This document shows positions 36,818 through 45,965 of a stretch of 64,000 bases of DNA, piece by piece; the first letter of the stretch is position 1, and each line of letters starts with the position of its first letter. The translations under genes and the position numbers were made by a program. Under the pieces are notes generated by a model. That model saw only the letters and a program-made list of their open reading frames with translations, ran no database searches and was not told the origin of the DNA. Source of the DNA: Pseudomonas sp. MIACH (GTDB lineage Bacteria; Pseudomonadota; Gammaproteobacteria; Pseudomonadales; Pseudomonadaceae); the NCBI RefSeq assembly GCF_001269925.1, contig NZ_LHVO01000052.1, positions 1 to 64,000 of the forward strand, read 5' to 3'.

Positions 36818-38946
36818 AACTGGTCCATCAGCTTCATTTGTTGATTGGCCCGTGCGTTGAGCTGACTGCTGATCTGCGCCGACTCGGCGGCCTGTTCCGT
36901 CAGGGTCTCGGTCACACCGCGGATGGTCGAGACGTTGCGATTGACCTCTTCGGCCACCGCACTTTGCTCCTCCGCCGCACTTGCAATCTGCAGGTTCATG
37001 TCGCTGATCACCGTTACCGCGTCGCTGATCTTGCCAAGCGCCTGCACGGCCTGATGGATCTGCCCGGCGTTGTCCTGGGCAAGTGTCTGGCTGGAATGCA
37101 TGGTCGCCACCACGCCCCGCGTGCCGGTTTGGATGCGTTCGATGACCATGCGGATTTCCTCGACGGAATCCTGGGTGCGCTTGGCCAGGTTGCGTACTTC
37201 ATCGGCCACCACCGCAAAACCTCGGCCGCTTTCCCCGGCGCGCGCCGCTTCGATCGCGGCGTTGAGTGCCAGCAGATTGGTTTGCTCGGCAATGCTGCGG
37301 ATCACTTCCAGCACCGAACCGATCTGCTCGCTGTTGACCGCCAGCGCTTCGACTTCCGTCACGGCCTTGCTGACCTCGCGGGCCAACGCATTGATGTCCT
37401 GGGTACTGCGCTCGATAAGGGTGATGCCCTCCCTGGACGCCTGGTCGGCACCGCGCGCGGCCTGGGCGGCATTCGAGGCGCTGTGGGCGACTTCATGGGC
37501 GGTGGCGCTCATTTCGTTGGACGCGGTTGCCAGTTGGTCGATCTCGCGAAATTGCACCTGCATCCCTTCACTGGTCAGCCGCGCGATTTCCGAAGACTGG
37601 TCGGCGGTACCGCGCGCATCGGTAATGCTCTGCTTGATTTGCGCGACGGTGGGCTGCAGTTTGTCGAGGAAACGGTTGAACCCGTTCACCAGTTCGCCCA
37701 ATTCATCTTTCTTGCGGTAGTGCAGGCGTTGGGTCAGGTCGCCGTCGCCGCTGGCAATCGCCTTGAGCATCTGCGCGACACTGTTGATCGGGCGCGTCAC
37801 CCCGGAGGCGGTGAACCCGATGAGCAGCAGGCCCAGCAGACCCGCGCCTATGGCCACGAGCAGCGACTTCAGGGTGTCGCGTGTTTGGGTCTGGTCAAGC
37901 AAGGTCTGAAGCGCTACCGAGTCGGCCAGCAAGACTTGTTTGGGCAAATCAATGACCACCCCCCAAGCCGGCGCGTCGGGGATAGGCGCGACGGGGTAGA
38001 CGGCGCGGATCAAATCATTCTGGGCCAGCACCAGCGGTTTTTTTTGCGTCAATGCCGCGAGTATCGCCTTGCCGTCCTCGCCCAATGTGACGCTGAGCGG
38101 TTTGGCGACCTGGCCTGCATCCTTGCTATAGGCCGCGAGTACGCCGCTGTCGGACACAATAAGCATGCTTCCCGAGCCGTTGAACAGCGTACGCTGGGCA
38201 TCGCTTGCGGCCGCTTGCAGGGCGCCGAGTGCGAGGTCCACGCCCAAAGCACCGATCACCTTGCCATCGGCAATCAACGGGACCGACAGTGAGGTCATCA
38301 CTTGGGCTTGCCCGCCCAAGGTGTCTGCGTAGGGCGCAGTCAGGCAGGTAATTCCCTTGTCTCTCGGGCAGGTGTACCAGCTGTTGTATGGGGTACCGCT
38401 GATGCTGAGTTCGGTCTTGTGCAAATCGCTTTCGGTAATCTCCAGGTTCATCGACTGGCCGGCACCCCGGTTCCAAGCGCTGGCAAAGCGTCCACTTTCG
38501 TTGGATGCGCGCGGCGTGTCGTTAACAAACTCGCTGTCCTTACCTTCCAAGGCATTCGGTTCGAACACAAGCCAAAGTCCCAGAATCTGCGGGTTGCGAT
38601 CGAATGTTGTCTTCACACTCTGGTTAAGTTCCTCACGTAATGTTGAGGCCGGCAACCCGCGCTGGGCGGCCATGTTACGCAGGTTGGTCGCCTGGTCTGA
38701 GAGGGAGGTGATGATCAGCAGACTGTCCCCGAAGACCCTCTGCAGGTTACCCGCCTGTTCGGCGGCCTTAGCCTGCAGCAGGTTTTGGCCACTATCGGTC
38801 AACATCTTGCTGCTGGAAGCACTGATCACCTGAATGTTCTGGTTGCCCTGGTAGAGGTTCAAGCTGACGATCAGACCTATCACGCCGAGAAGGCACAAGC
38901 CAGAAAGCAGGGTGATTTTCAAGCGGATGGAGATCGAATCGAGCAT
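36808..38946 (-). CDS. Methyl-accepting chemotaxis protein with dCache-type sensor
   Basis: A 712-aa chemoreceptor. It has an N-terminal membrane helix (ITLLSGLCLLGVIGLIVSLNL), a large periplasmic sensor of about 300 residues with Cache features (ALEGKDSEFVN; ADGKVIGALGVDLAL), and a second helix (LLVAIGAGLLGLLLIGFTASG). A HAMP segment follows (TRPINSVAQMLKAIASGDGDL), then the conserved signalling hairpin (EQTNLLALNAAIEAARAGES). ATG 38946 gives MLDSISIRLKITLL. It couples ligand binding to CheA/CheW. Its position next to the catabolic cluster suggests attraction to an amino acid or aromatic substrate, not shown. The sensor type was judged from pattern, not from a search. Confidence 0.93.
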   Translation of the reverse strand: MLDSISIRLKITLLSGLCLLGVIGLIVSLNLYQGNQNIQVISASSSKMLTDSGQNLLQAKAAEQAGNLQRVFGDSLLIITSLSDQATNLRNMAAQRGLPASTLREELNQSVKTTFDRNPQILGLWLVFEPNALEGKDSEFVNDTPRASNESGRFASAWNRGAGQSMNLEITESDLHKTELSISGTPYNSWYTCPRDKGITCLTAPYADTLGGQAQVMTSLSVPLIADGKVIGALGVDLALGALQAAASDAQRTLFNGSGSMLIVSDSGVLAAYSKDAGQVAKPLSVTLGEDGKAILAALTQKKPLVLAQNDLIRAVYPVAPIPDAPAWGVVIDLPKQVLLADSVALQTLLDQTQTRDTLKSLLVAIGAGLLGLLLIGFTASGVTRPINSVAQMLKAIASGDGDLTQRLHYRKKDELGELVNGFNRFLDKLQPTVAQIKQSITDARGTADQSSEIARLTSEGMQVQFREIDQLATASNEMSATAHEVAHSASNAAQAARGADQASREGITLIERSTQDINALAREVSKAVTEVEALAVNSEQIGSVLEVIRSIAEQTNLLALNAAIEAARAGESGRGFAVVADEVRNLAKRTQDSVEEIRMVIERIQTGTRGVVATMHSSQTLAQDNAGQIHQAVQALGKISDAVTVISDMNLQIASAAEEQSAVAEEVNRNVSTIRGVTETLTEQAAESAQISSQLNARANQQMKLMDQFRV

Positions 38947-39045
38947 TGGAGTATCTCGCAAGTGAACAGCATGCTTGTTGACCATCAGCAGGCCTGGGCC
39001 ACTGACTTCTTATTGGGTATGTCATATATCGGCCGGTCTCGCGTT

Positions 39046-39378
39046 TTAACTAGCCTGGTTTGGTGAGACATCAACTATCGCGTCCTTGAAGGTGGTACCG
39101 AATGAGTTGATGTCCAGACTGGAGCAGATTACGAACAATGACATCATGCGCGCATTCCCCGAGCTATCAGCGTCTTGTTCGAGCCGATCTTCAGGCGCCG
39201 CAATCATGACCCTCGGTGGCCAGTGGATTGGACTGGCGAGAATGATTGGCGCCGCCGATTGCACATTACTCGCGGTCATGGGGACAGCATTGATCATGCA
39301 ATTGGCCGCTGTGACCAACGCGCTGCCGTTCCCGATAATCGAACCGCGAAAATTAAACGCGTTCCATATTGGTGCCAT
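39046..39378 (-). CDS. Uncertain open frame (110 codons)
   Basis: A doubtful reading. The frame is open from 39378 and has no good ribosome site. The translated product resembles nothing I know (NAFNFRGSIIGNGSALVTAA; VICSSLDINSFGTTFKDAI). An opposite-strand frame is open over the same stretch (39086-39382). It may be the displaced remainder of a gene cut by the IS-like sequence at 39388-39434. Confidence 0.2.
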   Translation of the reverse strand: MAPIWNAFNFRGSIIGNGSALVTAANCMINAVPMTASNVQSAAPIILASPIHWPPRVMIAAPEDRLEQDADSSGNARMMSLFVICSSLDINSFGTTFKDAIVDVSPNQAS

Positions 39379-39387
39379 TTGAGGTGA

Positions 39388-39434
39388 GGTCAGTTTTAAA
39401 CTGTCACCTGGGTCAATTCGGCGTCGGCGGCAAC
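39388..39434 (+). mobile_element. IS21-like end remnant (copy A)
   Basis: Two GGTCA repeats spaced 23 bp, followed by TGGGTCAATTCGGCGTCGGC. The same 47-bp layout recurs at 57680-57726 with 35 of 47 identical positions, 24 of 27 in the right half. Multiple GGTCA-type repeats of about 20 bp are known from IS21-family termini. No transposase gene remains nearby. Confidence 0.6.
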
Positions 39435-39502
39435 GCTAAGGCAAGACAGAGAGTCGCGAGACGGGTGATTTTGCTTGGTAGGGTCAACGGAATCGTGCGC
39501 AT
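39413..39502 (-). pseudogene. Truncated secreted-protein gene (signal peptide only)
   Basis: On the minus strand AAGGA precedes the ATG at 39502 by eight bases. The frame encodes MRTIPLTLPSKITRLATLCL then ALALPPTPN and stops at 39413. A basic N-region followed by a hydrophobic core is a typical signal peptide, but no mature domain follows. The break coincides with the IS-like end (copy A), so an insertion probably cut the gene. Confidence 0.5.
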
Positions 39503-39539
39503 GGGGTACATCCTTGTGGGAGTAAGTTGGAACGAAAAA

Positions 39540-39557
39540 GGGTGGCGCTAGCCACCC
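39540..39557 (-). terminator. Intrinsic terminator of the outer-membrane channel gene
   Basis: On the minus strand GGGTGGC, a four-base loop, GCCACCC, then TTTTTCG. It is 9 bp after the channel stop codon. Confidence 0.85.
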
Positions 39558-39565
39558 AACTACGG

Positions 39566-40891
39566 TCAAAACGTCGTAGCAAACACTAACTGGCTGTAGA
39601 CGTTGTTGTCGTTGCTGCCCAATTGAGTCCCCCCCTGCCCCGCGCTCTTGTCTGGCTGGTAGATACCGATCAACGGCATCACAGTCAGGTGTTCATTGAA
39701 GTGCCATTCGGCATACAGATCGACTTCATGGCCATCGGTATTGCCCAATTTCCGGTCGAGGGTGTCGTAGTTGAAGTACAGTGCGCCTACGGTCAGATTC
39801 TCCAAAGGCGAGACCTTCAACGTGACGTTCTGGATACGCGAATTACTGTTGAAGGGGCCGGCATAGTTACCCGCCACTTCGCCCTGGAACCAGGTGCCAT
39901 AACCACGGCTCATGCCGTAAAACAGCGTGTCATAGCCTTCTGAAAAGCGGCTGTAGCGGTAACTGGCGCTCGGCGTCCACATCGCATCGGCAAAGGTCCA
40001 CCCGGCTTCCAGGTACCAGGCGTCCTCATTTGCCGCATTGGGCTTGTTCTGCCTGGCGTATTCGCCGGACAAAAACAGGTTTTTCACGCCCGCATTGCCT
40101 GTTGCGCGAATGCTGTAGGTTTTCATGCCGTCACGTTCGAGTTGCAGCGGCGAGGCGTACTGTTCACGGATGTCGGTGGTGTTGATGTACGTCAGGCCAA
40201 CTGTTCCCGCCTCGGCCACGTGTTCCAGCGTACCGACGTACATCTGGGTATCGGCCTGCGCACGGTTATCGGACTTAAGCCACATCAGATCGCCACGCCA
40301 GCCTTCCTTACCACCGATCCGCAATACGGCGGTTTGGTCAAAGTCCTTACGCGCCGCCAGGTAGTAAGCGCCGCCACGGTTGAATTGGCCGTCGGCCGCG
40401 CCGTGACCCAAATTGAGGGCGTCGCCCTGAATCAGGAAACCGTCACCCACCACAATATTCTGTCGGCCAAATGACAGGTCGATGCCGTCCTTGCCAAGGG
40501 CTTCAAACAGGTTGCCCGAACGCCACCCCAGATAGGCATCCTCGATCTTGGTCGTGCGTTCAGAGCCATCGGTAAAACCGGCCGCGTCGCCGTCGCCCCA
40601 AGTCCCCGAACTGAGCAGTGAGAAAGCGCCATAGGCCGTCCCGGCGCTACCCAGCCCATGATCGCCGCTCAAGCCATACTTGATGTAACCCTCCTGCCAT
40701 GAGGACGACCCCGGCTGCAATCGACCGGAAGGTGCGTAATTTTGCTGACTGTGGAAAGCACCAAACGCCGCCTCCAGGGTGGCGTTCAGATGGGTATCGT
40801 CCTGGGCATACAATTCGTAGGCCGCCGCCTGAGTGGCAGTGCCGACAAGTGCTGCGAGTGTGCAAAAGCGGAGCATGGGATATTGGCGCAT
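39566..40891 (-). CDS. Outer-membrane beta-barrel channel (alginate-export-like porin)
   Basis: A 441-aa protein with signal peptide (MRQYPMLRFCTLAALVGTAT, ending AAA-YELYAQ). The mature part shows alternating beta-strands with aromatic girdles and ends in phenylalanine (SQLVFATTF), as outer-membrane barrels do. Elements such as DLSFGRQNIVVGDGFLIQGD and DLYAEWHFNEHLTV resemble the alginate-export/AlgE-like channel family rather than classic OprD. It is divergent from the LysR regulator at 41504, so it may be the induced entry channel for the substrate of the catabolic cluster. ATG 40891 follows GGAAATGCC; start at 40948 would displace the signal peptide. Confidence 0.85.
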   Translation of the reverse strand: MRQYPMLRFCTLAALVGTATQAAAYELYAQDDTHLNATLEAAFGAFHSQQNYAPSGRLQPGSSSWQEGYIKYGLSGDHGLGSAGTAYGAFSLLSSGTWGDGDAAGFTDGSERTTKIEDAYLGWRSGNLFEALGKDGIDLSFGRQNIVVGDGFLIQGDALNLGHGAADGQFNRGGAYYLAARKDFDQTAVLRIGGKEGWRGDLMWLKSDNRAQADTQMYVGTLEHVAEAGTVGLTYINTTDIREQYASPLQLERDGMKTYSIRATGNAGVKNLFLSGEYARQNKPNAANEDAWYLEAGWTFADAMWTPSASYRYSRFSEGYDTLFYGMSRGYGTWFQGEVAGNYAGPFNSNSRIQNVTLKVSPLENLTVGALYFNYDTLDRKLGNTDGHEVDLYAEWHFNEHLTVMPLIGIYQPDKSAGQGGTQLGSNDNNVYSQLVFATTF

Positions 40892-41503
40892 GGAGGCATT
40901 TCCAATTTTATTAGAATTGAGCGGTGCGTTAAACAGGCTGGGAATCAACCCTGCATTTAAATACCGCCAAGGAGTGTTGGAGTCGTTTGGGCAGTTAATG
41001 CGAGCAACTAATTATTATTAAAATTCTATCGGCGGCCCCGCCGTGCAGACGTAGCAAGCCACAGTAGTGCACGGAAATACTATACAATCCGCCGACACTC
41101 ATCTATCCACTTTATTGGTCAATTTCATCCTGGAAATCAGTGTCTGATATCTTGTTAACATAAATAAAAAACCGTAGCGCTCACCAAGGTTTAAAGCACA
41201 ATTTTTCGGACAAATTAACCAACTTCCAGGCTATCCGCTATTGACTCATATACTGCTTTCCAACTTAGAGCATGATGTGACCGCCAGCACCAACATGGTG
41301 CTCCCCCCTTTATGATCTAATTATCTGTTACGGGCCTTCCCGCTTTATCTTTCCGGTAACATGTTGTCAGCGGCCGCATAGGTTGCCAAAGCGTCCGCAA
41401 AGCCACTGCGCCAGGCATCCCGGCTTCGCCGGCGCTCCAGTCCGTGACAAGGTGCGATTATTGCTAGCAACCCCTTAACTTCTCTTATGCGGCCCTATCG
41501 AAC
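40892..41503. promoter_or_regulatory. Divergent control region, channel versus LysR regulator
   Basis: 612 bp without a gene. It is AT-rich near the channel. LysR-type sites are expected here, but several T-N11-A candidates exist and I cannot choose among them. Confidence 0.45.
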
Positions 41504-42397
41504 ATGGACACCAAGAAACTGCTGCTCGCCGTGAGGCTGGCCGAAACCCTTCATTTCGGGAAGGCCGCAGAAATTGAAAATATGGCGCAATCAGGCCTCA
41601 GTGCGCAGATCGCCAAATTGGAAAGCGAACTGGGTTTTCGCCTTTTCGTGCGTGCCAATCGCACAGTCGCGCTGACGGAAGCGGGTGAAATATTCATTAA
41701 AAAGGCGCGCGTGATCCTGGCCGACATGCACAATTCAATCGTCGAATGCAAAGCGCTTTCCGACAACAAACGCTCTGTGCTGAAGGTAGGCATGTTCGGC
41801 GATCAGGCAGCGGAATACACCCATCCGATGTTCGCCCTTTTTCAACGGCTGAACCCGGATATCCGACTGGTATTCATTGAGCTGCAAATGACAAACCAGG
41901 TGCAATCCCTGGTGGGCGGCCTTGTCGATGTGGTGATGATGCGCATCCCGACTCATGATGCGCGGCTGGAGTACTGCGAGCTGTTCAAGGAGCCTAGGGT
42001 TGCCGTCGTTCCCGCAACCCACGAACTGGCATCGCTGGGTGCACTGACCGTAGCGGATCTGCTCGATAAACCCTTTGCCATTCCGGCCGAAGGAGCACCG
42101 TCCGACCTGATTTCGTACTGGAGCCTGGCAGACGTCAGGAATGAGCCGAGTAAAGTGGCCGCCATGGTAAAAACCATACCTGAAGTGATATCGGCAGTCG
42201 CTTACGGGGGAGCGTTTGATACCTTCCCGTCGTCGTTAACCAAAGCCTACAACCATCCCGGCATTCGATACATTCCTATCGAAGACGCATCGCTCAGCGC
42301 AATGTCCCTGGCCACCCTGCAGGGCAATCGAAGCCCCGGTGTCAGGGCGCTGCGCTATTGTGCGGAGCAGACGTTTGAAATCAATTTTTCCCAGTAG
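41504..42397 (+). CDS. LysR family transcriptional regulator of the catabolic region
   Basis: A 297-aa LysR-type regulator: helix-turn-helix near residues 5-65 (LAVRLAETLHFGKAAEIENM; AQIAKLESELGFRLF), then an effector-binding domain (VLKVGMFGDQAAEYTHPMFA). It is flanked by the divergent outer-membrane channel gene and the downstream permease, so both are candidate targets. In CatR/BenM-type regulators cis,cis-muconate or benzoate is the ligand; that relation is only suggested by context. ATG 41504 (MDTKKLLLAVRLAETLHFGK). Confidence 0.9.
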   Translation: MDTKKLLLAVRLAETLHFGKAAEIENMAQSGLSAQIAKLESELGFRLFVRANRTVALTEAGEIFIKKARVILADMHNSIVECKALSDNKRSVLKVGMFGDQAAEYTHPMFALFQRLNPDIRLVFIELQMTNQVQSLVGGLVDVVMMRIPTHDARLEYCELFKEPRVAVVPATHELASLGALTVADLLDKPFAIPAEGAPSDLISYWSLADVRNEPSKVAAMVKTIPEVISAVAYGGAFDTFPSSLTKAYNHPGIRYIPIEDASLSAMSLATLQGNRSPGVRALRYCAEQTFEINFSQ

Positions 42398-42918
42398 TCG
42401 GTTGCGCCCTCACCCCACCGCGCTGGAGATGCCAGCCGCACCTATCACAAAGCGTGATTGATCAATCAGCTTTGGCGCATTGAATCCCCCTTCGGATGGT
42501 CACATTATCATGCTGCTGCCACACCAAACCGTGGCTGCGATAAGATTTAAAAATGCCTTTGCGTGAACGAGAAAAATAATAGCGTTTATCCGGACTGCTA
42601 AAAATAATAGGTGTCGAATATGAAAAAAATAAAGACAACTGTCCTGTTGCCCGTTGATACACTACTCAACCGGGATGCAATCAAATGACTGACACCCCAG
42701 CTTCCTCCTGAAATTGCGCCGAACGACATAACAACAAGAATTTTTGCCAATTCAAAAAATGCACCGGCTATTTTGTTCTTTGCCCCTGCGGCGAAAACAG
42801 TTCACTGCCCGTGCACGACTCAATACTGCCGAATAAAACAATCGCATTGCTGTAATAGGCCGCGTAACAGTTAGCCGGATCACAGCAATGCAGAATGGTA
42901 TTCCGCGTGGAGGATGTG
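42398..42918. promoter_or_regulatory. AT-rich region upstream of the permease
   Basis: 521 bp without a gene. It is markedly AT-rich compared with the core chromosome and contains an inverted repeat just before the permease (42844-42891). Confidence 0.5.
42844..42891. promoter_or_regulatory. Inverted repeat upstream of the permease
   Basis: GCATTGCTGT and ACAGCAATGC are separated by 28 bp, ending 27 bp before the permease ATG. It could be an operator half-site pair or an RNA hairpin. Confidence 0.5.
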
Positions 42919-44334
42919 ATGCAAAACCGTGATCAAAAAGACAACCTGAAAACAAACTCGCTGGGCGTGTCCGACATTGTATTTTTTGTTGTCGCCGCCG
43001 CCGCGCCACTGGGCGCGACACTCGGTGGCTCGCCAGCCGTGTTTGCCATAGGCGGGAGCAGCGCACCAGGCCTTTACCTGTGTGCGTCGGTGATCCTTAT
43101 GCTATTTGCCATCGGATTTGCCGCCATGAGTCGCTATGTCGTCAGTGCCGGCGGATTTGCCGAGCTGGTTAAAGTGGGCATTGGCCGCACCGTGGGTAAT
43201 GCGGCCTCCGGCATCGCGATTCTTGCGTACATCTGCATGCTGGCCGGTATTTACGGCGCATTCTCCGCGTTTAACTCGGATCTTGTTAAAAACTATACGG
43301 GTATTGAGTTCACCTGGCAGCTAAGCGCCTTATTGGCGATTGTCGTCGTCGGTATATTTGGCTACCTGGACGTGAACATATCCGCGAAGGTGCTCGGGGT
43401 CTTGATGATCCTCGAAGTGTTGATTCTTGTCATATTCGATATTGCGGTACTGATCCAAGCAGACCCGGCAGCCATGAACTTTGCCAATTTCATACCCAAA
43501 GACCTGAGCGCTCCGGGCCTTGGCGTCGCAATGATGTTTGCCTTCGCTTGTTTCGTGGGTTTCGAATCAACAACCCTCTACGGAGAAGAAGCGAAAAACC
43601 CTCATACCACGATCCCGCTTGCCACCTACATTGCAATCGCGCTGATCGGCGTGTTTTATACGCTCACTACATGGTGCCTGGGCATCGCCTATTCGGGCAG
43701 CGATATACAAGCCGCTGCAACCGGCGACCTGGTTAACTTCGTGTTCAACATGAACACCAAATTTGTCGGGCTCTGGTCAACCCAAATTATGCAGTTCCTC
43801 GCGGTTACCAGCCTGTTTGCCGTGCTGTTGTCATTCCATAATGCCCTGTGTCGATACCTCTTCTCCCTTGCCCGCTCGAACTTCCTCTTTAATGCGTTGA
43901 GCCGCGTACACCCTAAAAACAGCAGTCCTCACGTCGCCAGCCTGGCGCTCAGCGTCATTACGTTTCTCATACTGTCGGCATTTATGCTCACTGGCGCTGA
44001 TCCGATCGGCAACCTTTACATGTGGATGGTGGCTGTCGGTACGCTCGCCATACTGGTGCTGCAATCGATGGGCGCGATCGCCGTGATTGCCTACTTTAAA
44101 AAGACCAGGCAGGGCTTTCTGTGGCAAGGCCTTATCGCGCCACTGTTGGGCGGCGCAGGCCTGATCTTCGTGGTAATACTGGCACTCACTAACTTCCATG
44201 AATTGACCGGTTCCAGCTCGGAGCTGGTAGGTTTTCTGCCCTGGTTGGTGCCGATTGCGGCTGTGGTTGGAATTATCAACGGGAAACGCAAGGCCGCCCA
44301 CTACACGGCGAATGAAATCCCGACCTCGGCCTGA
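42919..44334 (+). CDS. APC superfamily amino acid/amine permease
   Basis: A 471-aa inner-membrane transporter with about 12 helices (SDIVFFVVAAAAPLGATLGG; FVGFESTTLYGEEAKNPHTT in helix 6). The GFE motif and EEAKNP are typical of the APC family. ATG 42919 follows GGAGG. It precedes the PLP aminotransferase by 139 bp on the same strand, so the pathway substrate is probably a compound with an amino group. A hairpin lies between the two genes. Confidence 0.9.
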   Translation: MQNRDQKDNLKTNSLGVSDIVFFVVAAAAPLGATLGGSPAVFAIGGSSAPGLYLCASVILMLFAIGFAAMSRYVVSAGGFAELVKVGIGRTVGNAASGIAILAYICMLAGIYGAFSAFNSDLVKNYTGIEFTWQLSALLAIVVVGIFGYLDVNISAKVLGVLMILEVLILVIFDIAVLIQADPAAMNFANFIPKDLSAPGLGVAMMFAFACFVGFESTTLYGEEAKNPHTTIPLATYIAIALIGVFYTLTTWCLGIAYSGSDIQAAATGDLVNFVFNMNTKFVGLWSTQIMQFLAVTSLFAVLLSFHNALCRYLFSLARSNFLFNALSRVHPKNSSPHVASLALSVITFLILSAFMLTGADPIGNLYMWMVAVGTLAILVLQSMGAIAVIAYFKKTRQGFLWQGLIAPLLGGAGLIFVVILALTNFHELTGSSSELVGFLPWLVPIAAVVGIINGKRKAAHYTANEIPTSA

Positions 44335-44378
44335 CTCGAAATCATTGAACCGCACTTCTTCTGCTGTTCATTCAGATC

Positions 44379-44422
44379 GCTGAATCCAAGGTTTGCGTTG
44401 GGGGAGAACACCTTGGTTCAGC
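44379..44422 (+). terminator. Hairpin between permease and aminotransferase
   Basis: GCTGAATCCAAGGT, 17-base loop, ACCTTGGTTCAGC; a 13-bp stem with one bulged T. There is no T tract, so it may set the ratio of the two transcripts or be a partial terminator. Confidence 0.6.
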
Positions 44423-44473
44423 TAAATCCAATCGCCCCAACTACCTTCTTTAGCTCTTTACGTGGAAATAGCC

Positions 44474-45820
44474 ATGAAGCTTGATTATCAACAATCCGTG
44501 AATAACTTTTCAGAAGCTTTTAACTTGTCCAAACGCGAAACAACCAAGGGCAAGGATTATATTCCAGGCGGTTTCAGCAGACGCACCTTTGCTTTTGGGC
44601 CACATGCTATTTTTGTAGAAAAGGGCGATGCTCAATATATTCATACCATTGATGGAAAACGCCTACTCGACCTCAATAATAATTTCTCTACCAACGTACT
44701 CGGACATAATCATCCTGCTGTCATTCAGGCAATCACGGACATGCTGCCGAATGGTTTTTCCTTCGGCAACCCGACCGATCATGAACTGGAACTGGCTAAA
44801 TTAATTTGCGAACGCATTGAATCAATCGAACAGGTCAAGTTCTCTTGCTCGGCGAGCGAGGCATGCCTCAGTGCCGTGCGGATAGCGCGGGGTTACACCG
44901 GACGAACCAAGATCGCCAAGTTCGAAGGCGGCTATCATGGTTTTACCGATGACCTCGCGGTTTCCGCTCATCCAAACCCTGACAACTTTCCCGGTCCGGA
45001 CTTCAACCCCAAAGCCCTTCCAGACTCCGACGGTATTCCAAGCTACAAAACCGAAAACGTCGTCATTCTGGTGCAAAACAACTACGAAGCCTGCGAGAAA
45101 ATTCTACGCGGAAACGCAGAAGACATTGCCTGCGTGATGATGGAACTGCAGGCCTGTGCTGGCGGCATCGTAGTGCTGGACAAAACGTTCGTTAAGAAAA
45201 TTCGCGCGCTGACTGAAGAACTGGGCATTTTGCTGGTCGTCGATGAGACGGTCACGCTACGCGCGGCTTACAACGGACTTCAAAGCGAATATGAGATCAA
45301 GCCTGACTTGACCGTGCTGGGCAAGATGATCGGCGGGGGCCTGCCTATCGGTGCAGTCGGCGGTAGCCGCAAGGTGTTCCGTGTACTTGAAGATAACCAG
45401 GTGATGATCTCCGGGACTCACCATGGCCACCCGCTGGCGTGCGTAGCCGGTATTGCATGTCTCAAGGCCATGGATGAAAAAGCCTATAAAAGGCTTAACG
45501 ACATGTACGCGAAGATTAAAACAGAACTGAACAGCTGGGCCGCAGAGCATAACTACCCTTTCATTATCTACGGCGCCTTCTCCGTATTCGCTTTTGCGTT
45601 TACTCGTGAAAGAGGTCAGGCGATCACCACGCACCGCGATCACTGGCACAAGATTGACGACAACAGCATGAGTATCTATGCACTGGAGATGGCCACTCGC
45701 GGTTACTTCCCGGTGCATCGCGGTCAGGTCGGCTTGACGCTTCCCATGACTGACGAAGACGTTAACGGCTATATCGAAACAACGAAAGACGTGGTTACAC
45801 TCATCTACGGCACCCGTTGA
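44474..45820 (+). CDS. PLP-dependent aminotransferase, class III (GSA aminomutase-like)
   Basis: A 448-aa fold-type I enzyme of the glutamate-1-semialdehyde aminomutase subgroup. Conserved parts: RLLDLNNNFSTNVLGHNHPA, SCSASEACLSAVRIARGYTG, GGYHG, VVDETVTLR (Asp257), and Lys284 in LGKMIGGGLPIGAVGG that binds PLP. Some members of this subgroup act on beta-amino acids; chromosomal HemL is a different gene. It follows an APC permease, so it probably removes or transfers an amino group from the imported substrate. ATG 44474 follows GTGGAAAT. The substrate is unknown. Confidence 0.88.
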   Translation: MKLDYQQSVNNFSEAFNLSKRETTKGKDYIPGGFSRRTFAFGPHAIFVEKGDAQYIHTIDGKRLLDLNNNFSTNVLGHNHPAVIQAITDMLPNGFSFGNPTDHELELAKLICERIESIEQVKFSCSASEACLSAVRIARGYTGRTKIAKFEGGYHGFTDDLAVSAHPNPDNFPGPDFNPKALPDSDGIPSYKTENVVILVQNNYEACEKILRGNAEDIACVMMELQACAGGIVVLDKTFVKKIRALTEELGILLVVDETVTLRAAYNGLQSEYEIKPDLTVLGKMIGGGLPIGAVGGSRKVFRVLEDNQVMISGTHHGHPLACVAGIACLKAMDEKAYKRLNDMYAKIKTELNSWAAEHNYPFIIYGAFSVFAFAFTRERGQAITTHRDHWHKIDDNSMSIYALEMATRGYFPVHRGQVGLTLPMTDEDVNGYIETTKDVVTLIYGTR

Positions 45821-45891
45821 TCCCACCTGTCAAGCCGGATTATTCATGCACTGGATAGTCCGGCTATTTCCACCACTCACTCGATCAATAA

Positions 45892-45925
45892 AAATGGCTT
45901 GGGATTAAAATCGACCAAGCCATTT
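45892..45925. terminator. Terminator between the convergent aminotransferase and AraC genes
   Basis: AAATGGCTTGG and CCAAGCCATTT enclose a 12-base loop. It has A/T-rich flanks on both sides, so it can serve both strands. Confidence 0.75.
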
Positions 45926-45965
45926 GAGAATGTTGTGAATATACCGCGTTTCTACAATACACCCA

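Larger units (their letters stand above)
38947..39565. other. Scarred intergenic region with gene and IS remnants
   Basis: No intact gene is clear in about 620 bp. It contains a minus-strand open frame without recognisable homology (39046-39378), an IS-like end (39388-39434), a truncated secreted-protein gene (39413-39502) and the terminator of the channel gene (39540-39557). Confidence 0.6.

Noticed and set aside
36760..38292. 510-codon open frame on the plus strand
   Set aside because: Antisense of the chemoreceptor gene, whose signalling hairpin is clearly conserved on the minus strand.
39086..39382. 98-codon open frame on the plus strand
   Set aside because: Competes with the minus-strand frame over the same DNA; neither has a good start or a recognisable family, so I kept only the minus-strand one at very low confidence.
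44474..45820. hemL (glutamate-1-semialdehyde aminomutase)
   Set aside because: Same subgroup, but the permease/catabolic context and the DETVTLR variant of the cofactor motif argue for a catabolic aminotransferase.
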